NCBI GenBank assembly: GCA_013176395.1
Contig: JABMLP010000012.1
Coordinates: 1,736,001-1,800,000 of the forward strand
Reading direction: 5' to 3'
Source: Venturia oleaginea
Taxonomy: Eukaryota > Ascomycota > Dothideomycetes > Venturiales > Venturiaceae
Length of the DNA stretch: 64,000 nt
The notes beneath the pieces were generated by a model that made no database searches, had not been told where the DNA came from, and saw nothing but the letters and a program-made list of their open reading frames with translations. The position numbers and the translations under genes were made by a program. Below, in pieces: positions 31,940 through 43,465 of the stretch (position 1 is its first letter; each line of letters starts with the position of its first letter).

Positions 31940-33794
31940 CTAAATTGAAGCAATATTCCCAACCTCGGCCTTCTCCACGCCCAACAATTTTTCACCACCG
32001 TGGCCATATCGGCTCGAAGCATCAGACTCAACATCAACTTCCACGCCCTCGACAACCTCGGGCAACCCATGGACAACCTTTGGAATCAAAGTGTTGTGAT
32101 CGGGGAAGAAGAAGTTGAGTAAGTAATACAAAGTCACACTAAGCACGAAACCATAAAGCCAGTTGAATGAGAAGAGGTGTTGCAAACCGACAGCGATGTG
32201 CGCATGCTTCGGCGTGACTTTCCAGATCAGTCCTGGAAGAAGAGGAATGATGGTGATGAAAGTGACGGCGAAAGCCCTCCAATTCGTGCCGTATCTGTAA
32301 AAGTATATACCCTTGGGGTCGTATAAAGCTGGCACGTCATACATTCGCTTCTTGACGAGCCAGTAGTCGCAGAACAATATACCTGCCATTGGGGCCAACT
32401 ATGGCAGATTAGCATATTAAAACATGTGATAAACAGAAGGGGACATACAAATATCGCATAGGCTGACATGAAGTTGAGGAAAGCGGCAGCAGAGGAGATT
32501 ATAATCCATGGGCAAAGAGCCCAACCCCCGATGATTGAAGCGAAGATAACACCACGGCGGAGGTTAAAGTATTTGGGCGCAAGAGTGGTAATGTCTAATA
32601 GCTTTGTCAATGGGTTTGAGATTGTGGGTAACAATTCGACGTACCATTTGCGAAGGAAATTGAGTTAGCAGTAACGTTGACAGAAATTTGAGCAATGAGC
32701 CACACAATTCCAGCAAAGAATGCTGCAGCACGGCCCCCGGGAGTGCCTTGCCACTTAGCAATAATTGTTAAGGGAGACCAGAGAGTCGTGCCATAGATCT
32801 CCTGAGACGCGCTTGCTGAAATGATACCAAAAATACCAACGATGACCTTCAGAAATGGTATGCACGGCAGCTGCCAAACCTGTGAACCAGAGGTTTTGGA
32901 AAATCGTGAGAAATCTGGAATGTTCACGGCCAATGTGGAGTAGCCTCCCGTGACACTTGTGAGGCTTGAGAGCCAGAGCCATGCGCGTGTGGAGCCTTGT
33001 ACAGTTGGCGGTGCGTTAAAGAATGCGCCTGCTCCCCCAGCCTTGACGCTGATCCAGATGACCATTGCGAGCGCAGTGGGTGGGACGAGAATTGTCTTCA
33101 CCCAGAAAATGGATTGCAGTTTGTGAGTGGGGATCAGGAGCGCTGGGAATTGAAGGCACCAGTAGACGAAGTACGATATCATGCCCTGAGTAGTGATACC
33201 AGCAGATTCGGGCAAATGATTTGCGAGATGTGCGTAGCTAGGCCATATTGCTGTGATAATCGGTGTGACACAATCTCCTCCGTAGGCAGATTGAACACCG
33301 AACCAGAAAAGTGCCAGAATACCTCGAGAGATAACACAGAAGTATGAGAACCAGTAGCCATAAGAAGCTCGAATCGCAATTGGAAATGCAATATGCAAGT
33401 CAGAGCCAACAGCGCCGTTAAGGACGGTTGGTATAGCATTGCAAATTCCGGCACAGAGGGTAATTAGAATGGCGTCAGTGGAGGACAATCCTGTTGTCAT
33501 GATGCTCGATGCTGCCGACCATCCCGATACAGTAATTATGTCAGAAAACCAATAGAAGATGAATGTCATGCCAGTCCAAGCCCTCAATTCCAGAGGGACT
33601 GGGTCTTGGTCTATCGCGGATCAGTACATCTTCTTGTAACAGCCCAGATCTAGCTCACCAGAATTGGTCCAAACATCAGCAGGAGCAATTGAGCTTTCTT
33701 GTTTTTCCAATTTCCAACTGGAAGGTTGAGTGAGACGAAGTTTGGCCTTCTCTGATGCCTTGCGACCGCGGATGCGGTAACCCTCGAGTGCCAT
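31940..33794 (-). CDS. NCS1-family nucleobase/allantoin-type permease
   Basis: Exons 33794-33659, 33610-32645, 32594-32449, 32398-31940 (introns 48-50 bases, GT-AG) give 568 residues. NCS1 features: N-terminal NxD-P-x-P-x-E-like stretch (NSDQDPVPLELRAWTG), ~12 hydrophobic segments, YGYWFSYFCVISRGILALFWFGVQ in TM3, and GILFCDYWLVKKRMYDVPALYD near TM10-11. Members take up uracil, uridine, allantoin, cytosine/purines or thiamine by cation symport; the YDV/DYWLVK region is most like the uracil/allantoin (Fur) branch. An in-frame ATG at 33827 is an alternative start, but an acceptor-like CCACAG lies between. Divergent from a Zn2Cys6 regulator gene. Confidence 0.9.
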
Positions 33795-34373
33795 GCTTTT
33801 GGCTCTATGGATACGCTGTGGAAACAAACCACGAGTAAGCGGAGATGAACCGATTTAAGTAGTGAAGGGGACCTAGTAAGTAAGAAAAAGAGTAAGAAGG
33901 CGACAAATAGAAACTCTTTCAGCCAATTGAGACAACTTCCATTACGTTCGATCTGGAGAAGTTATGAGAAATATGAAGTCTTATACTCGCTAACCATCAT
34001 TCGCATACAAGAAGCCGGACGGCTCCACAATCAAGAACACATCCAACTTGGCAAGCCACCCGTTTTCGATAAGACTGTCTCTTGAAACGTATCGATAGGT
34101 ATAGATACTGATACGCGATGCAGTTCCATGGTCGCTCAAGGTGGAGATGAGCAGCAGAAGGTAAGCATGCTCGGCCGAAGCCAGTGATAAGGAAGAGGGG
34201 GGAGGAGACGTTCGGGAAGACGTGTCCCCGTTCGTGAGTGCTCGGAGATGTGAGTTGAGGACCGTTATCCAAGAACGAGATTGAGGAAAACAATCACAAA
34301 GATTTCCCAGCTTCGCGGAGGTTTTTAGTTTCATGAAGACTCGGAGTTGAGAGGTGAATCGCCTAGGACCTCG
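33795..34373. promoter_or_regulatory. divergent promoter, permease and Zn2Cys6 regulator
   Basis: 579 bases between the permease start and the regulator start. Regulator next to a target and divergent is a common fungal cluster layout. No clear CGG-N-CCG palindrome was identified. Confidence 0.4.
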
Positions 34374-36810
34374 ATGAACCGAAAACGGTTAGCGTGCACG
34401 TGTGTGTATCATCTCTTGCTTAGGTAATACTAGACCCTTTAAGTTATTAACAGAAATATCCAGCGTGTACGCGACGAAAAGTGCGTTGCGAACAAGTCAT
34501 CCCCTGCGCAAATTGCCTCCGCCGAGGAGATGAATGTACCCGTGAAGCACATACATTGACCTTCCCACCTCCGAGTCGTCCATCCGAGTCTGTCACCACA
34601 ACCGGCCAAGCTGAGGACTCCATCGAGGAGCTCAGGCGAAGAATCATCGAGCTGCAGAATCAGCTGGAGCTCCAGAATGAGAATCGGGGTTCCGAAGACA
34701 CGGTCGAGCACGAAAAGCAGAGCTCAGAAAAGAACAACTGTCCGTCGCGTCCGTCTTCTCCGCCAGCGCAGCAACACAGTAGCAGCTCAAGCATTGCCCC
34801 AGACAGATCCGACGATGCCAATATCGAAGACGCAGGAACAATCCTCGAGTTTCTGGCATAGGGAAGACGAAAGGATCCCGATCTTCTCAACGTAGTCTCT
34901 CCAGAAGCTGAGCGTTTACCTCCCGGCTCAGGCGACACACATGATGAGCCTTCTCCGATTGACCCTGAGCTGGGCGCGTCTCAATTGTCATTTCTTCAAT
35001 TACTCTTTCCTAGCCGAAGACAGCTGGAAACTCTAGTTACTTATCACATTGAATCACTTATATGGTATCATGGGTCATTCTACAGTCCTTTATTTCGGAA
35101 ACAACTTGACGAGTTCTACTCTTTGAGAGACGGGCTCATGGACAAAAAGGTCAACTTTCAGTGGATTGCTTTGCTGTTTTCTGTGCTCTGTGGAAGTCTC
35201 GTGTGTGCCCCTGGTGAGCAAATCAAGGCGTGGGGCTTTCGAGAAACTGAACGGGAAACGCTCTCGAGACAGTGGTATGCTGCTGTCAATGCTTGTTTAG
35301 CCAGAGCAAATTACACTGCGAACCATTCAATGTGAGTTCCATGCGCTATCTGCTTCATCGGGTTCTGTGAAATTTCCTTCCTCTTCCCAGGTGCGGCCGC
35401 AAGTTCGAATGAAGCAAGCAAATGGAGTGCATCGAAAGAGGTGCTAACAAACGCAAATTAGATTCTCGTGCCATGCTATAGCGACCTTGACCATTGCTGC
35501 GCATGCTCTAGGACAATCCAACACTCATTCTGTAATGCTCGCTAGCTCTGTTCGTATGGGACAAAGTCTGGGTCTGCATCGTCTTACTGATGGCAATGGA
35601 GGCAGTATCGTCGAACGAGAGATTGGACGACGCGTGTGGGCCCAACTATGCGTACAAGACTGGTTTTCGATACCATTTTCAGAGGCCTATCTCATCAACC
35701 CACTTTACTCCTCATCTAGTCCTCCTCAAAATTGCCATGACGAGGACCTACGACGTGCATTACCCGACTCGATTCCCACAACCACCTCATACTGCAGGTT
35801 CTTGGCTGAAATTGCTGGCTTGATGCCAAAGCTTCAAGACGCGATGGCAGAATCCAACACACTCTTCACCAAATACCAAGCTGTGATCAAGTACGATAAA
35901 GAGATGCGAGCACTTGCCACATATGGACGTCCTGCGTTCCTCACCAATGTGCCGGTTCAACCAAATTGGCGCAAGTACATACCTTGGGCTCGCAGGGCTA
36001 CCGCCATTAGTTCGTCACACAAAATTGTACGTAGGTCGATTGTTGAATATCGACTTGCTCAGCTAACAATCCCGAGATCATGATTCATAGGAAATTTTTG
36101 GGCGCGAGTTTCACAAACCCCGTCTTCGCGTTCACCCGCAGATGCTGTTTAGCAGCATCCAGAACAATCATCAACGAAAGTAAGCACGTAGCAAGTGAAC
36201 AAGGGCCTATTTTATGGATCTACCATGCTTTCGTGGTAGCGGCGTCGATCATAGTCTGTCTCGATCTCCTACACAGAGATGAGAGTGACCAAGAATTCGC
36301 AGCACAAAGAAAGCTTGTTGAAGACGGCCTCCAGGTGCTGAAAATTTTACAGCCTAGCATGATCGCGAAGCGAGGCGAAGGCTTGATCTCAGCCTTGTTG
36401 AAAGCTGCGATTCGACTAAGTCACGACACCGGAAGCGGAAAGCTGAAAACTCAGGACCATCTGCGCATCAGTCCGAACGCAAACGCAAACGAGGCTTTGA
36501 TATTCAGGACTTTGTGAAATCATACTGCGGTGACGCCAGCCCAAAATGCTTATCCAAAAGGAGAGATGAAGACCAAAGGCAACCTGACACCGATAATACC
36601 AGGTCTCGACCTCTGCCCGAGGTATTGACGACAACTTTTCCGGATGATAGCTCGTTCACGGAGACCGTGCTTGACACCTCCTTACAAAGCTTTCCTTTGG
36701 ATGAGAATGACCTTTTCGTTGGTAGTCTCTACGACCACCTGGACGAGGCGAACTCATTCGAAAATCTGTTATTCTTGCCCAATTATGACTTGCATGCGTT
36801 CCCAATCTAG
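34374..36810 (+). pseudogene. Zn2Cys6 transcription factor, broken by one TAG and one frameshift
   Basis: Exon 1 (34374-34401) plus exon 2 from 34464 encode RLACTSCTRRKVRC followed by CANCLRRGDEC, a complete C6 zinc cluster, then a coiled coil (SIEELRRRIIELQNQLELQNE). At 34859-34861 a TAG replaces what should be Trp: TILEFLA-stop-GRRKDPD, where relatives read LEFLAWGRRKDPD. The frame then continues through the fungal TF middle-homology region (intron 35332-35461; exon 35462-36026 with LGLHRL...REIGRRVWAQLCVQDW; intron 36027-36076) to SALLKAA, where a missing base near 36408 moves coding to the next frame (KSRHRKRKAENSG...FLPNYDLHAFPI, stop 36808-36810). Likely pathway regulator of the adjacent permease, now probably non-functional. 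Confidence 0.82.
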
Positions 36811-36835
36811 CTACATACCCCACAAAGCATCACCA

Positions 36836-37663
36836 TCATAGGCTTGTCAAAAAAGGGACCAGCGCGGATTTCACTCCCTCCAAATCTTCTAGGATGGGCT
36901 GATGTCCACTCTTCACAATCGCGAGCTGGGACTCCCCTCCAAGAAGAAGCTTCAACCCCTCAGACCGTGCCACCGGGCTGATCAGGTCTAAATCTCCAGC
37001 TATCAACAATGATTTGCATACAATATGCGAGTATTGAGGATCCTTGTGGGCCAAATCCGCAACCGCCTCACACGTCTTCGCATACCCTTCTGGATCCGAC
37101 CCAGCGACTTGTTGACGAATGAAGTCTCTTGCGGCAGGATCCACCTGACGTTCCAAGTCCAACGGAAAGTTTGTTGTCGCGGCCATATTGGCAGCAAAGT
37201 CGATACCTTGCTCTCTTGTTTTAGAGGCCATGTCTAGCATTCGTTGTCTGACTGCTTGGATATGCGAAGCGGAGCGGCCAACACCGAGTAATATGAGACC
37301 GCCAATAACACTTGGCTCTGAGGCTGCGAAGTGGAGTGCAACAATCGATCCAAGGGAGTGCCCCATTAGGACGACTGACGACCTACTGTAGCCGTGCATT
37401 TGGACATGTGATATGAGGTCGCCCAAGGCTGAGACATATCGAGCGATCGACAGGGCTTTGTTCTGATATGTCAGGGGTGACTTTCCTAGGCCTTCGAAAT
37501 CCAATCGAATGACGCGATATGAGCCTTCCAGGAATGAGAGAAGAGATGAGAATGTTTCGATTGAGCCGCCCAGACCGTGCAAGCACACGATAAGTTTGCC
37601 CTTTGGGTTACCGTTTTCGGCGTAATGGAGATTGGTCTGGTTGTTGGTGGTGAAGAATGGCAT
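36836..37663 (-). CDS. Alpha/beta hydrolase (3-oxoadipate enol-lactonase-like fold)
   Basis: Single exon, 275 residues from the ATG at 37663; an in-frame ATG 18 codons upstream (37717) is possible but its extension looks like leader sequence. Oxyanion region CLHGLGGSIET, nucleophile elbow VLMGHSLGSIVA (catalytic Ser), acid region LLIAGDLDLISPV (Asp) and terminal VKSGHQPILED (His) form a complete triad. Such enzymes hydrolyse lactones, esters or C-C bonds in ring-cleavage and other catabolic routes. Head-to-head with a TauD-like dioxygenase gene, 375 bases apart, so a shared pathway is plausible. Confidence 0.88.
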   Translation of the reverse strand: MPFFTTNNQTNLHYAENGNPKGKLIVCLHGLGGSIETFSSLLSFLEGSYRVIRLDFEGLGKSPLTYQNKALSIARYVSALGDLISHVQMHGYSRSSVVLMGHSLGSIVALHFAASEPSVIGGLILLGVGRSASHIQAVRQRMLDMASKTREQGIDFAANMAATTNFPLDLERQVDPAARDFIRQQVAGSDPEGYAKTCEAVADLAHKDPQYSHIVCKSLLIAGDLDLISPVARSEGLKLLLGGESQLAIVKSGHQPILEDLEGVKSALVPFLTSL

Positions 37664-38038
37664 GGTAGATGAAGAATATTTTGACGTCGAGAGTGTAGTA
37701 CAAAGAAAATGTCTCATATATCGAAAGATTCAGAGGACGAGTAGCAACTAAACCACAAAAATCCGGCCGTCCAAGCTCCATCGAAGATCTCGGTGGTGAG
37801 CCCGAACCGAGCTCGGGTCACGTTGACTGCCTCGGACGAGATAGATAAGGGATTATGATCTTACCAATTCGATGTGGATGCCAAAACATTTAGCCGCAGG
37901 GCATAGCTCTCGAGGGGAAATTGGGACATTGATACTAAAGACAACATCTTCTGGTTGCCCTTGGTATATACAGATTTGGTTGTTTCAATCCCGATCCTCA
38001 ATCATATTCAACGATTCTTATACATCCTGCAACTCAAG
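37664..38038. promoter_or_regulatory. divergent promoter, hydrolase and dioxygenase 1
   Basis: 375 bases between divergent starts. A string CGAGCTCGGGTCACGTTGAC near 37807-37826 and CTCGGACGAGA nearby are palindrome-like, but no named site is established. Confidence 0.35.
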
Positions 38039-39386
38039 ATGGTCTATACGACTACCAAACTTGAGCCGGGTGCGGAGTTCATCGTGCCTCTTGTCGCTAA
38101 GAAACACACTTTCGAATTACCGCATGCCAAAACCAGCACTGGAAGAGTCGTCCTTATGAATCATGGCCAAGGAAGCAACGTCGACTTTGGTGCAGAGATC
38201 TGGGACATCGATCTGAACAACTTCACAGACGCCGACTTTGCTTTCATCCATGATGCTTTACACAGACACAAACTTTTGGTCTTCAAGAATCAGTCCGAGA
38301 TTCTGAAGCCAACTCAGCAATACCGACTCACAGCGGGGTTTGATCCCGACGAGAGGACTGGAGATTTTGCCCATGGAGCTGATCCTTTCCTCACCTCGCA
38401 TAATGGTGTCAACTTTTACGGCATTCCCAAGCGTCCTGCAATTCCTGAGCAGCCCCAGGTACACATTCTCGGACGTGGATCCTTGCCTGACAACCATTAC
38501 GGCTTCCCTCCAGGTTTTGAAGTGCAAGGCATCGATCACGAAGAGTTCCACTTACCACCACATATCCCGCGGGCAGAACGCGACCAAGGCGTCAGCAGAT
38601 TCTACCAGTGGCATTGGGATGGCTCGCTGTACAAGATTCCGCCTCCAAGAGTCGGATGCCTACTTGCCGTTCGGACGCCCAAGGGACCTGACGTGACGGT
38701 GCGGTGGGAAGATGGAACGGGAACAGAGATGACGATTGCTCCAGGGGCCACTGCCATGGTAGCAGGCTCCAATGCTCTGAAACTGCTTGATGAGGATACC
38801 CGGAACGTTGCTATGAACAGCAGGATTGAATACGCACCGCACGCTTTCAATTGGATGTCGACAGCGCGCAGCACGAGGCTAGGACATCTCTTGGAGACTG
38901 AAGGGAAGGAGAAGCCGTTCGATCAACTGCCTCCGATTGAGCAGGAACATATCTGCGTCTATCCTATGGTCTGGACGAACCCAGTGACTGGAGAGAAGTC
39001 GTTGCAAGTCCATGGTCAAGGAGCATACAAGCTTTATCTCAAGTCAAGTCCGGAGGGTGAGGAGAAGGTCATTACAGATCTCGCTGAAGTCAGGGAGTTC
39101 ATGAATAAGTATGTTGCCATTCCATCTGAATGGGGTGAGCATCAGCTAACAGTTTTAGAATCATGAGACCAGTCTTGTCGCCAGAGAACATCTATGCCCA
39201 CAGACATGATGAGCAAGATGTTATCCTATGGTACAACAGAGCTTTATGGCATAGTATCGTGAGTTCAACACTTCTCTGATCCTCTTGCTCGGTGCTAACA
39301 TCGCATAGACCGAGTTTCCAAAACCATATGGCCCGCGTGTAATGCACCAATGCAACATTGCGGCTTCTGATCATCCATCTGGCTGA
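38039..39386 (+). CDS. TauD/TfdA 2-oxoglutarate dioxygenase 1 (XanA-like)
   Basis: Exons 38039-39108, 39159-39258, 39309-39386 (two 50-base introns) give 415 residues. Iron-binding HxD is in FYQWHWDGSLYKIPP; the distal His is in LWYNRALWHSI and the 2-oxoglutarate Arg in KPYGPRVMHQC, split by the last intron. Other blocks: VLMNHGQGSNVDFGAEIWDID, HILGRGSLPDNHYGF, CVYPMVWTNPVTGEKSLQVHG. Family enzymes oxidise taurine, sulfonates, herbicides, or (fungal XanA) xanthine to urate. Its architecture matches the next gene, so they are ancient paralogues with different intron positions. ATG at 38039 chosen over 37955 because the upstream frame looks like leader. Confidence 0.9.
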
Positions 39387-40080
39387 TTTGGGGGGAAGTA
39401 AGTATGGTGACAGCCGGCTCTTTAGTGTACGACATGGACAAGTGCAGAGTACTGTACAATGGCAAGCTGCGGTTTGAGGATGGGATCTTGGTATTTTCAT
39501 GAACCCAAATGCAGCGGAGTAAACTTGATGTAGCTGTAGAAGATAGAGGAAAGTGATTTCAGTAGAAGTGGAGCAAACATAGCATACAATTCTCACTTTC
39601 ACTCACCGCCACATTGTTCATTTCCCATGAATCTCGTCCATGAAATCTTTTCATCTCGGACTTGACCGTAGATCTATTTCTTCAAATATCTAGAATAACT
39701 TCGCATTCATACACCCAAATTTTCGCAAAGCAAGAGCTCGACCAAACAACGGACCAGGCATCTCTCAACCACTTTCGCAGCCAAAGATCCGATGGAATCA
39801 AGATACGAGACCACGGCACAGCCTTGCTTACCTTGCACGTGAAACTCCCGATAAGGAAATCCATATCTCAGCCTTCGGCCGAGCCAGCGGTAATTCCCGC
39901 CTTCCCTTCTCAACCGTAGCTCAACTCCTCACCCAGGCTATCACAAGCCAGTAGGAAAGAAGGTTATACAAGACATCCAAAAATCTCCAGATCGATTCAA
40001 GCCCAAGTACATTCTCTCAATTTTGGAATTGAATATCGAGCATACTTTCCGATTATTTTGTTTTTGGTTGAATCTTCAAA
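39387..40080. other. intergenic between the two dioxygenase genes
   Basis: 694 bases, no convincing frame. A polypyrimidine-rich leader (TTTTTGGTTGAATCTTCAAA) directly precedes the second dioxygenase start. Confidence 0.5.
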
Positions 40081-41593
40081 ATGTCACCATCACGCATCTT
40101 CCCCGAGCCATCTCTTAAAGTCACACCCTTCATGAATAAAACCCCAAAGCAGAAGATCAATTTCGGTGCAACGGTTGAAGGACTCGATATTAATAATATC
40201 TCCGATGGCGAAGTTGAGGAATTAAAGAAGACGGTATGGAGATATAAAGTTGTTGTAATCAAAGGACAGAAAGACATGTTACCTATTAAGCAGTGGGAAT
40301 TGGTTGTGAGGAGTGATGTGAGTGTTTTCCTTCCTGTTGGAGATGGAAGGGTTAGGCTTATGATTAGTAGCCGACAGCAGAGCAAGTGCATAGTCATGGG
40401 GATGTCAAGACTTTCAATGCGAAGGGGGGTATGCTTGCGGTAAGTGTTCCTGTAATTGGTTTCGGGATGAACTTGGGTTGCTGACTGGAAGATGTAGAAA
40501 TCTCGTCAAGTCTTCGGTATTCCTGGTGCTGAGAATGTGAGGTTGATTGGGAAGGGGTATCAGGGGAAAGATCATTATGGTCTTGGGTGAGTCCAGCAAC
40601 GAAAGGAATATGTTCAAGAGTTAATTCAGGACAAGTGAGATCAACATCTCCAAAGGCTTGTCGCATGATTTCCACGCCAAAGAATTGACCAACGAGCGGT
40701 TCAACGCCGGAAACACAAGGTTTCAGCGGTAAGTCTTTATCTTCCCAAATCTATTGGAAACCGTCGTTGATTAACAAACAGATGGCACATCGACGCACCA
40801 TTATATAACCGCCACCCAGCTTGGTTCACAACACTCAGAGCCATCACTCTTCCCAAAGGCCCAGATCTGACCATCAACTGGGACGATGGATCTGATTTCT
40901 CAATGAAGACCAAGCCTGGCCTTACAGCCTTCTTCAGCTGCTCTCAGCTGTACAACATGATGAGCGAGGAGGAACAACGCATGGCAGACTACTCTTTTGT
41001 CGAATATGCTCCACACCCATACATGTGGATTGAAAACTGCAAGGGAAACCCGAACGGCCTCGGGCTCGAAACGCAAGGCAAAGAGCACACACTGGAGGAA
41101 CTTGGGGACTGGGATCCAAATGCCGTGAAGAGGGTACGTTGCTCTGTCAGTTCTGAAGGCTCCGAGTGCTAACATGTCCAGTACCCAATGGTCTGGGTGA
41201 ACCCAGAAACAAACGAGAAAGCATTCATGATCCACGGAATCGTCGCACATAAGCTCTTCATGCGCTCGATTCCGGATGAAGAACCACGTGTAATCTCAGA
41301 CGTCGTTGAAATTCGCGAGTTCCTTCACAAGATTCAATCTCGCGTGTTGAGGCCTGAACATATTTTGCTGCCAGAGCTGGAGGAAGGCGATATGGTGATG
41401 TGGGATAACTACGGTGTTTTCCACACGGCTTGCGATTACCCTGAGGAGGGTTATGGTCCACGATGTGAGTTGTCCTTTCGAGCAGCGACCAAGAAGAATC
41501 CATGTGCTAATTGTGACTGTAGCAATGCATCAAGCAAACATTGGTAGTGCTGTTGGTCCGAAAGGTCCGGTCGAGATACCTTCAATGGCTTAG
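40081..41593 (+). CDS. TauD/TfdA 2-oxoglutarate dioxygenase 2 (XanA-like)
   Basis: Seven exons: 40081-40317, 40371-40439, 40498-40586, 40630-40728, 40782-41133, 41182-41464, 41523-41593; all introns GT-AG (43-58 bases), total 399 residues. HxD in RWHIDAPLYNRHP; distal His in MWDNYGVFHTACDYPEEGYGPR with the Arg at the last splice; VHSHGDVKTFNAKGGML and LIGKGYQGKDHYGLG near the N-terminus; YPMVWVNPETNEKAFMIHG corresponds to the same block in the neighbour. The HIDAPLY version is close to what I recall of xanthine/2-oxoglutarate dioxygenases and related fungal enzymes; the substrate is inference. Tandem with dioxygenase 1, same strand. Confidence 0.92.
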
Positions 41594-42426
41594 ACCGATT
41601 GACGCGGGAAATGATGATGAACATTGGGAGGTTGATGATGTGTAGTGAGAGAGGAAGTGAAAGTAGTGAGATATCAACGCCACACTCGCATCCCAGACCT
41701 GCATTATCCACGGGCTGGAGGGAGCATATGTTGAAGAGAACACTATACCAATACGCTTTCGATGGCAGTAATTTATGAAGTGTCTTGAGTGGAAATTACG
41801 TTCAACGTAGATGGGCTCGGTGGAGAAATTCGGTAGAGATATGCCATTTTGGTTTAGCTGGAAGGAAGGAAGCAACGTGTTACAGATGAGCTTGATCGCT
41901 GAAGCAGGCAGCGATCGGTGCCAATTGTGGACATTACGCCAGATGGAAGGCTTGTCTTGCCATTCTTCTTACTTCCATCCCTTCAACCTCGTCAAGCTCT
42001 TGGCGGCTCGCCTAGCGGCTGCTGCTGCAATGGCATGGCTCCAACTCCAGGTCCAGCACTGGAGAAGAAGCAGACCAGGAGATGGTCTATAGGAGGGAAG
42101 GCAAGTCACGGTCCGAGTTCCCCACCCCAGCAATGGTGGCATGCCTCAAGACGACTGCTCGGGTTCATCTGGACCTGGAGCCCGAATCAAGACTACTGCT
42201 CAAGTCAATTTGACTCCAGTTCCAATCACTCAGACTCTTTTTTGTTACCGAACTTTCTAATAACAATGGAAACACAGGAGGCTCTCAGGATGAACGCAAG
42301 CAAACAAGCGGCTGCTGCTCAGGCTTTATGAACAAGGCCACTCCATAGCGTTCACAATGATTCGAACGGGGCTTCAGCTACAGCTCTTACTCCCGCACTC
42401 GACTCCTTCGCCGCGGCCGCAATCTC
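41594..42426. other. poorly resolved region, possible exon fragments
   Basis: Frames such as GMAPTPGPALEKKQ (from ~42025) and SATALTPALDSFAAAA (42370-42426) look partly coding (Ala/Pro/Gln-rich), but no single gene model with consistent splice sites and frame could be built. Confidence 0.3.
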
Positions 42427-42836
42427 GTTAGTCGGTTACTGGTTAGTGTCAAAGACATAAGCTGACTAGTCATCAAGCGGAGTACCCTCGCCCTCTCCAT
42501 CTTCGAATGTGAACGTGTTCCTCAAAGCCCTCCCAAAACTTCCCAATCAACTCCACCAACAATCCACATCTTGGCAAGGCTGTCACGTCTCGCCAGCATC
42601 CAAAAATCAAATATGAGGTCGATTTCGCTGAGACCGAAAACAAAGACAATAGTTCTGGGCCCCCACGAAAAAAGAAGCGTGTCTCCACGGAACCGAAGCT
42701 TAGAGCCATGGAGGTAGCCAAGCAGCTGGTTGAAAATGGGCTGGAGTTTTTGTTACTACAGCATCACGACCTGAAAAAGAAAAATCGCGCCATGAAAGCT
42801 AGACTGCGCGAGTTGGGCGAGAAAGTGAGTGAGTGA
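42427..42836 (+). pseudogene. small gene remnant with basic coiled C-terminus
   Basis: After a plausible intron (GTTAGTCGG...CTGACTAG, ~42427-42471) one frame reads SSGVPSPSPSSNVNVFLKALPKLPNQL, then coding moves to another frame: KYEVDFAETENKDNSSGPPRKKKRV (nuclear-localisation-like), LRAMEVAKQLVENGLEFLLL, and a Lys/Arg-rich helix LKKKNRAMKARLRELGEKVSE to TGA near 42834. No GT-AG intron joins the frames cleanly, so it is either a degenerate gene or has an unusual splice. Family not recognised. Confidence 0.4.
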
Positions 42837-42839
42837 AGA

Positions 42840-43465
42840 TGATGATGATGTTAGCGTTCAGTAATTGGACAATGCATATTTACTGCAAAGCCATCACATC
42901 ACGATGGAGCGTCCTCTTTTCTTATGCGCTGCTGATCAAAACTCTGCGGTCTTACCGTCTTACCTACCCTACAACGACACGGTGGGTTGGTGTCTCTGCC
43001 AATGAGCTTGAGGTAATTATCGGTAATACTTGGCATACCAACAACGGATATCGCTAGGATCACATCGCCATGGACATCCAGTAAGTAGTGCAAGTTAATA
43101 TGTATCATTATCGAGGGAACGAGAATCGTATCCCTATGGCGACAACTGTTCTGGGGATGTCCAGCGGTTGCGAACACGGACAGCGACGTTTATGTGGTTC
43201 TTAAGTCGAAGGCAGTGGATACCTGTAATTAGTAAAAATGAAGGCTTTCACTCACAAGGTCACCAAAGCTAACTGGCAAAGATTCTAAAAAGTCATGTTT
43301 AATATCTGTGCCATACTAAAGTGCTGTGTGTGCACGAACCTTTGCAATGAATCCTTCCAACTCCGTCTGTCCATCTCGATGTCGACCCAAACAGATACCA
43401 CATGTCTATTCGTATCAAGTCCGTGTCGAGTCCATGTGTGAAACATGACAGCGATCGTCGGCCGT
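42840..43465. other. intergenic, no gene seen
   Basis: Between the remnant and the SART1 3' end. A (GATGAT) run follows the stop at 42838. Nothing else recognised. Confidence 0.5.
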
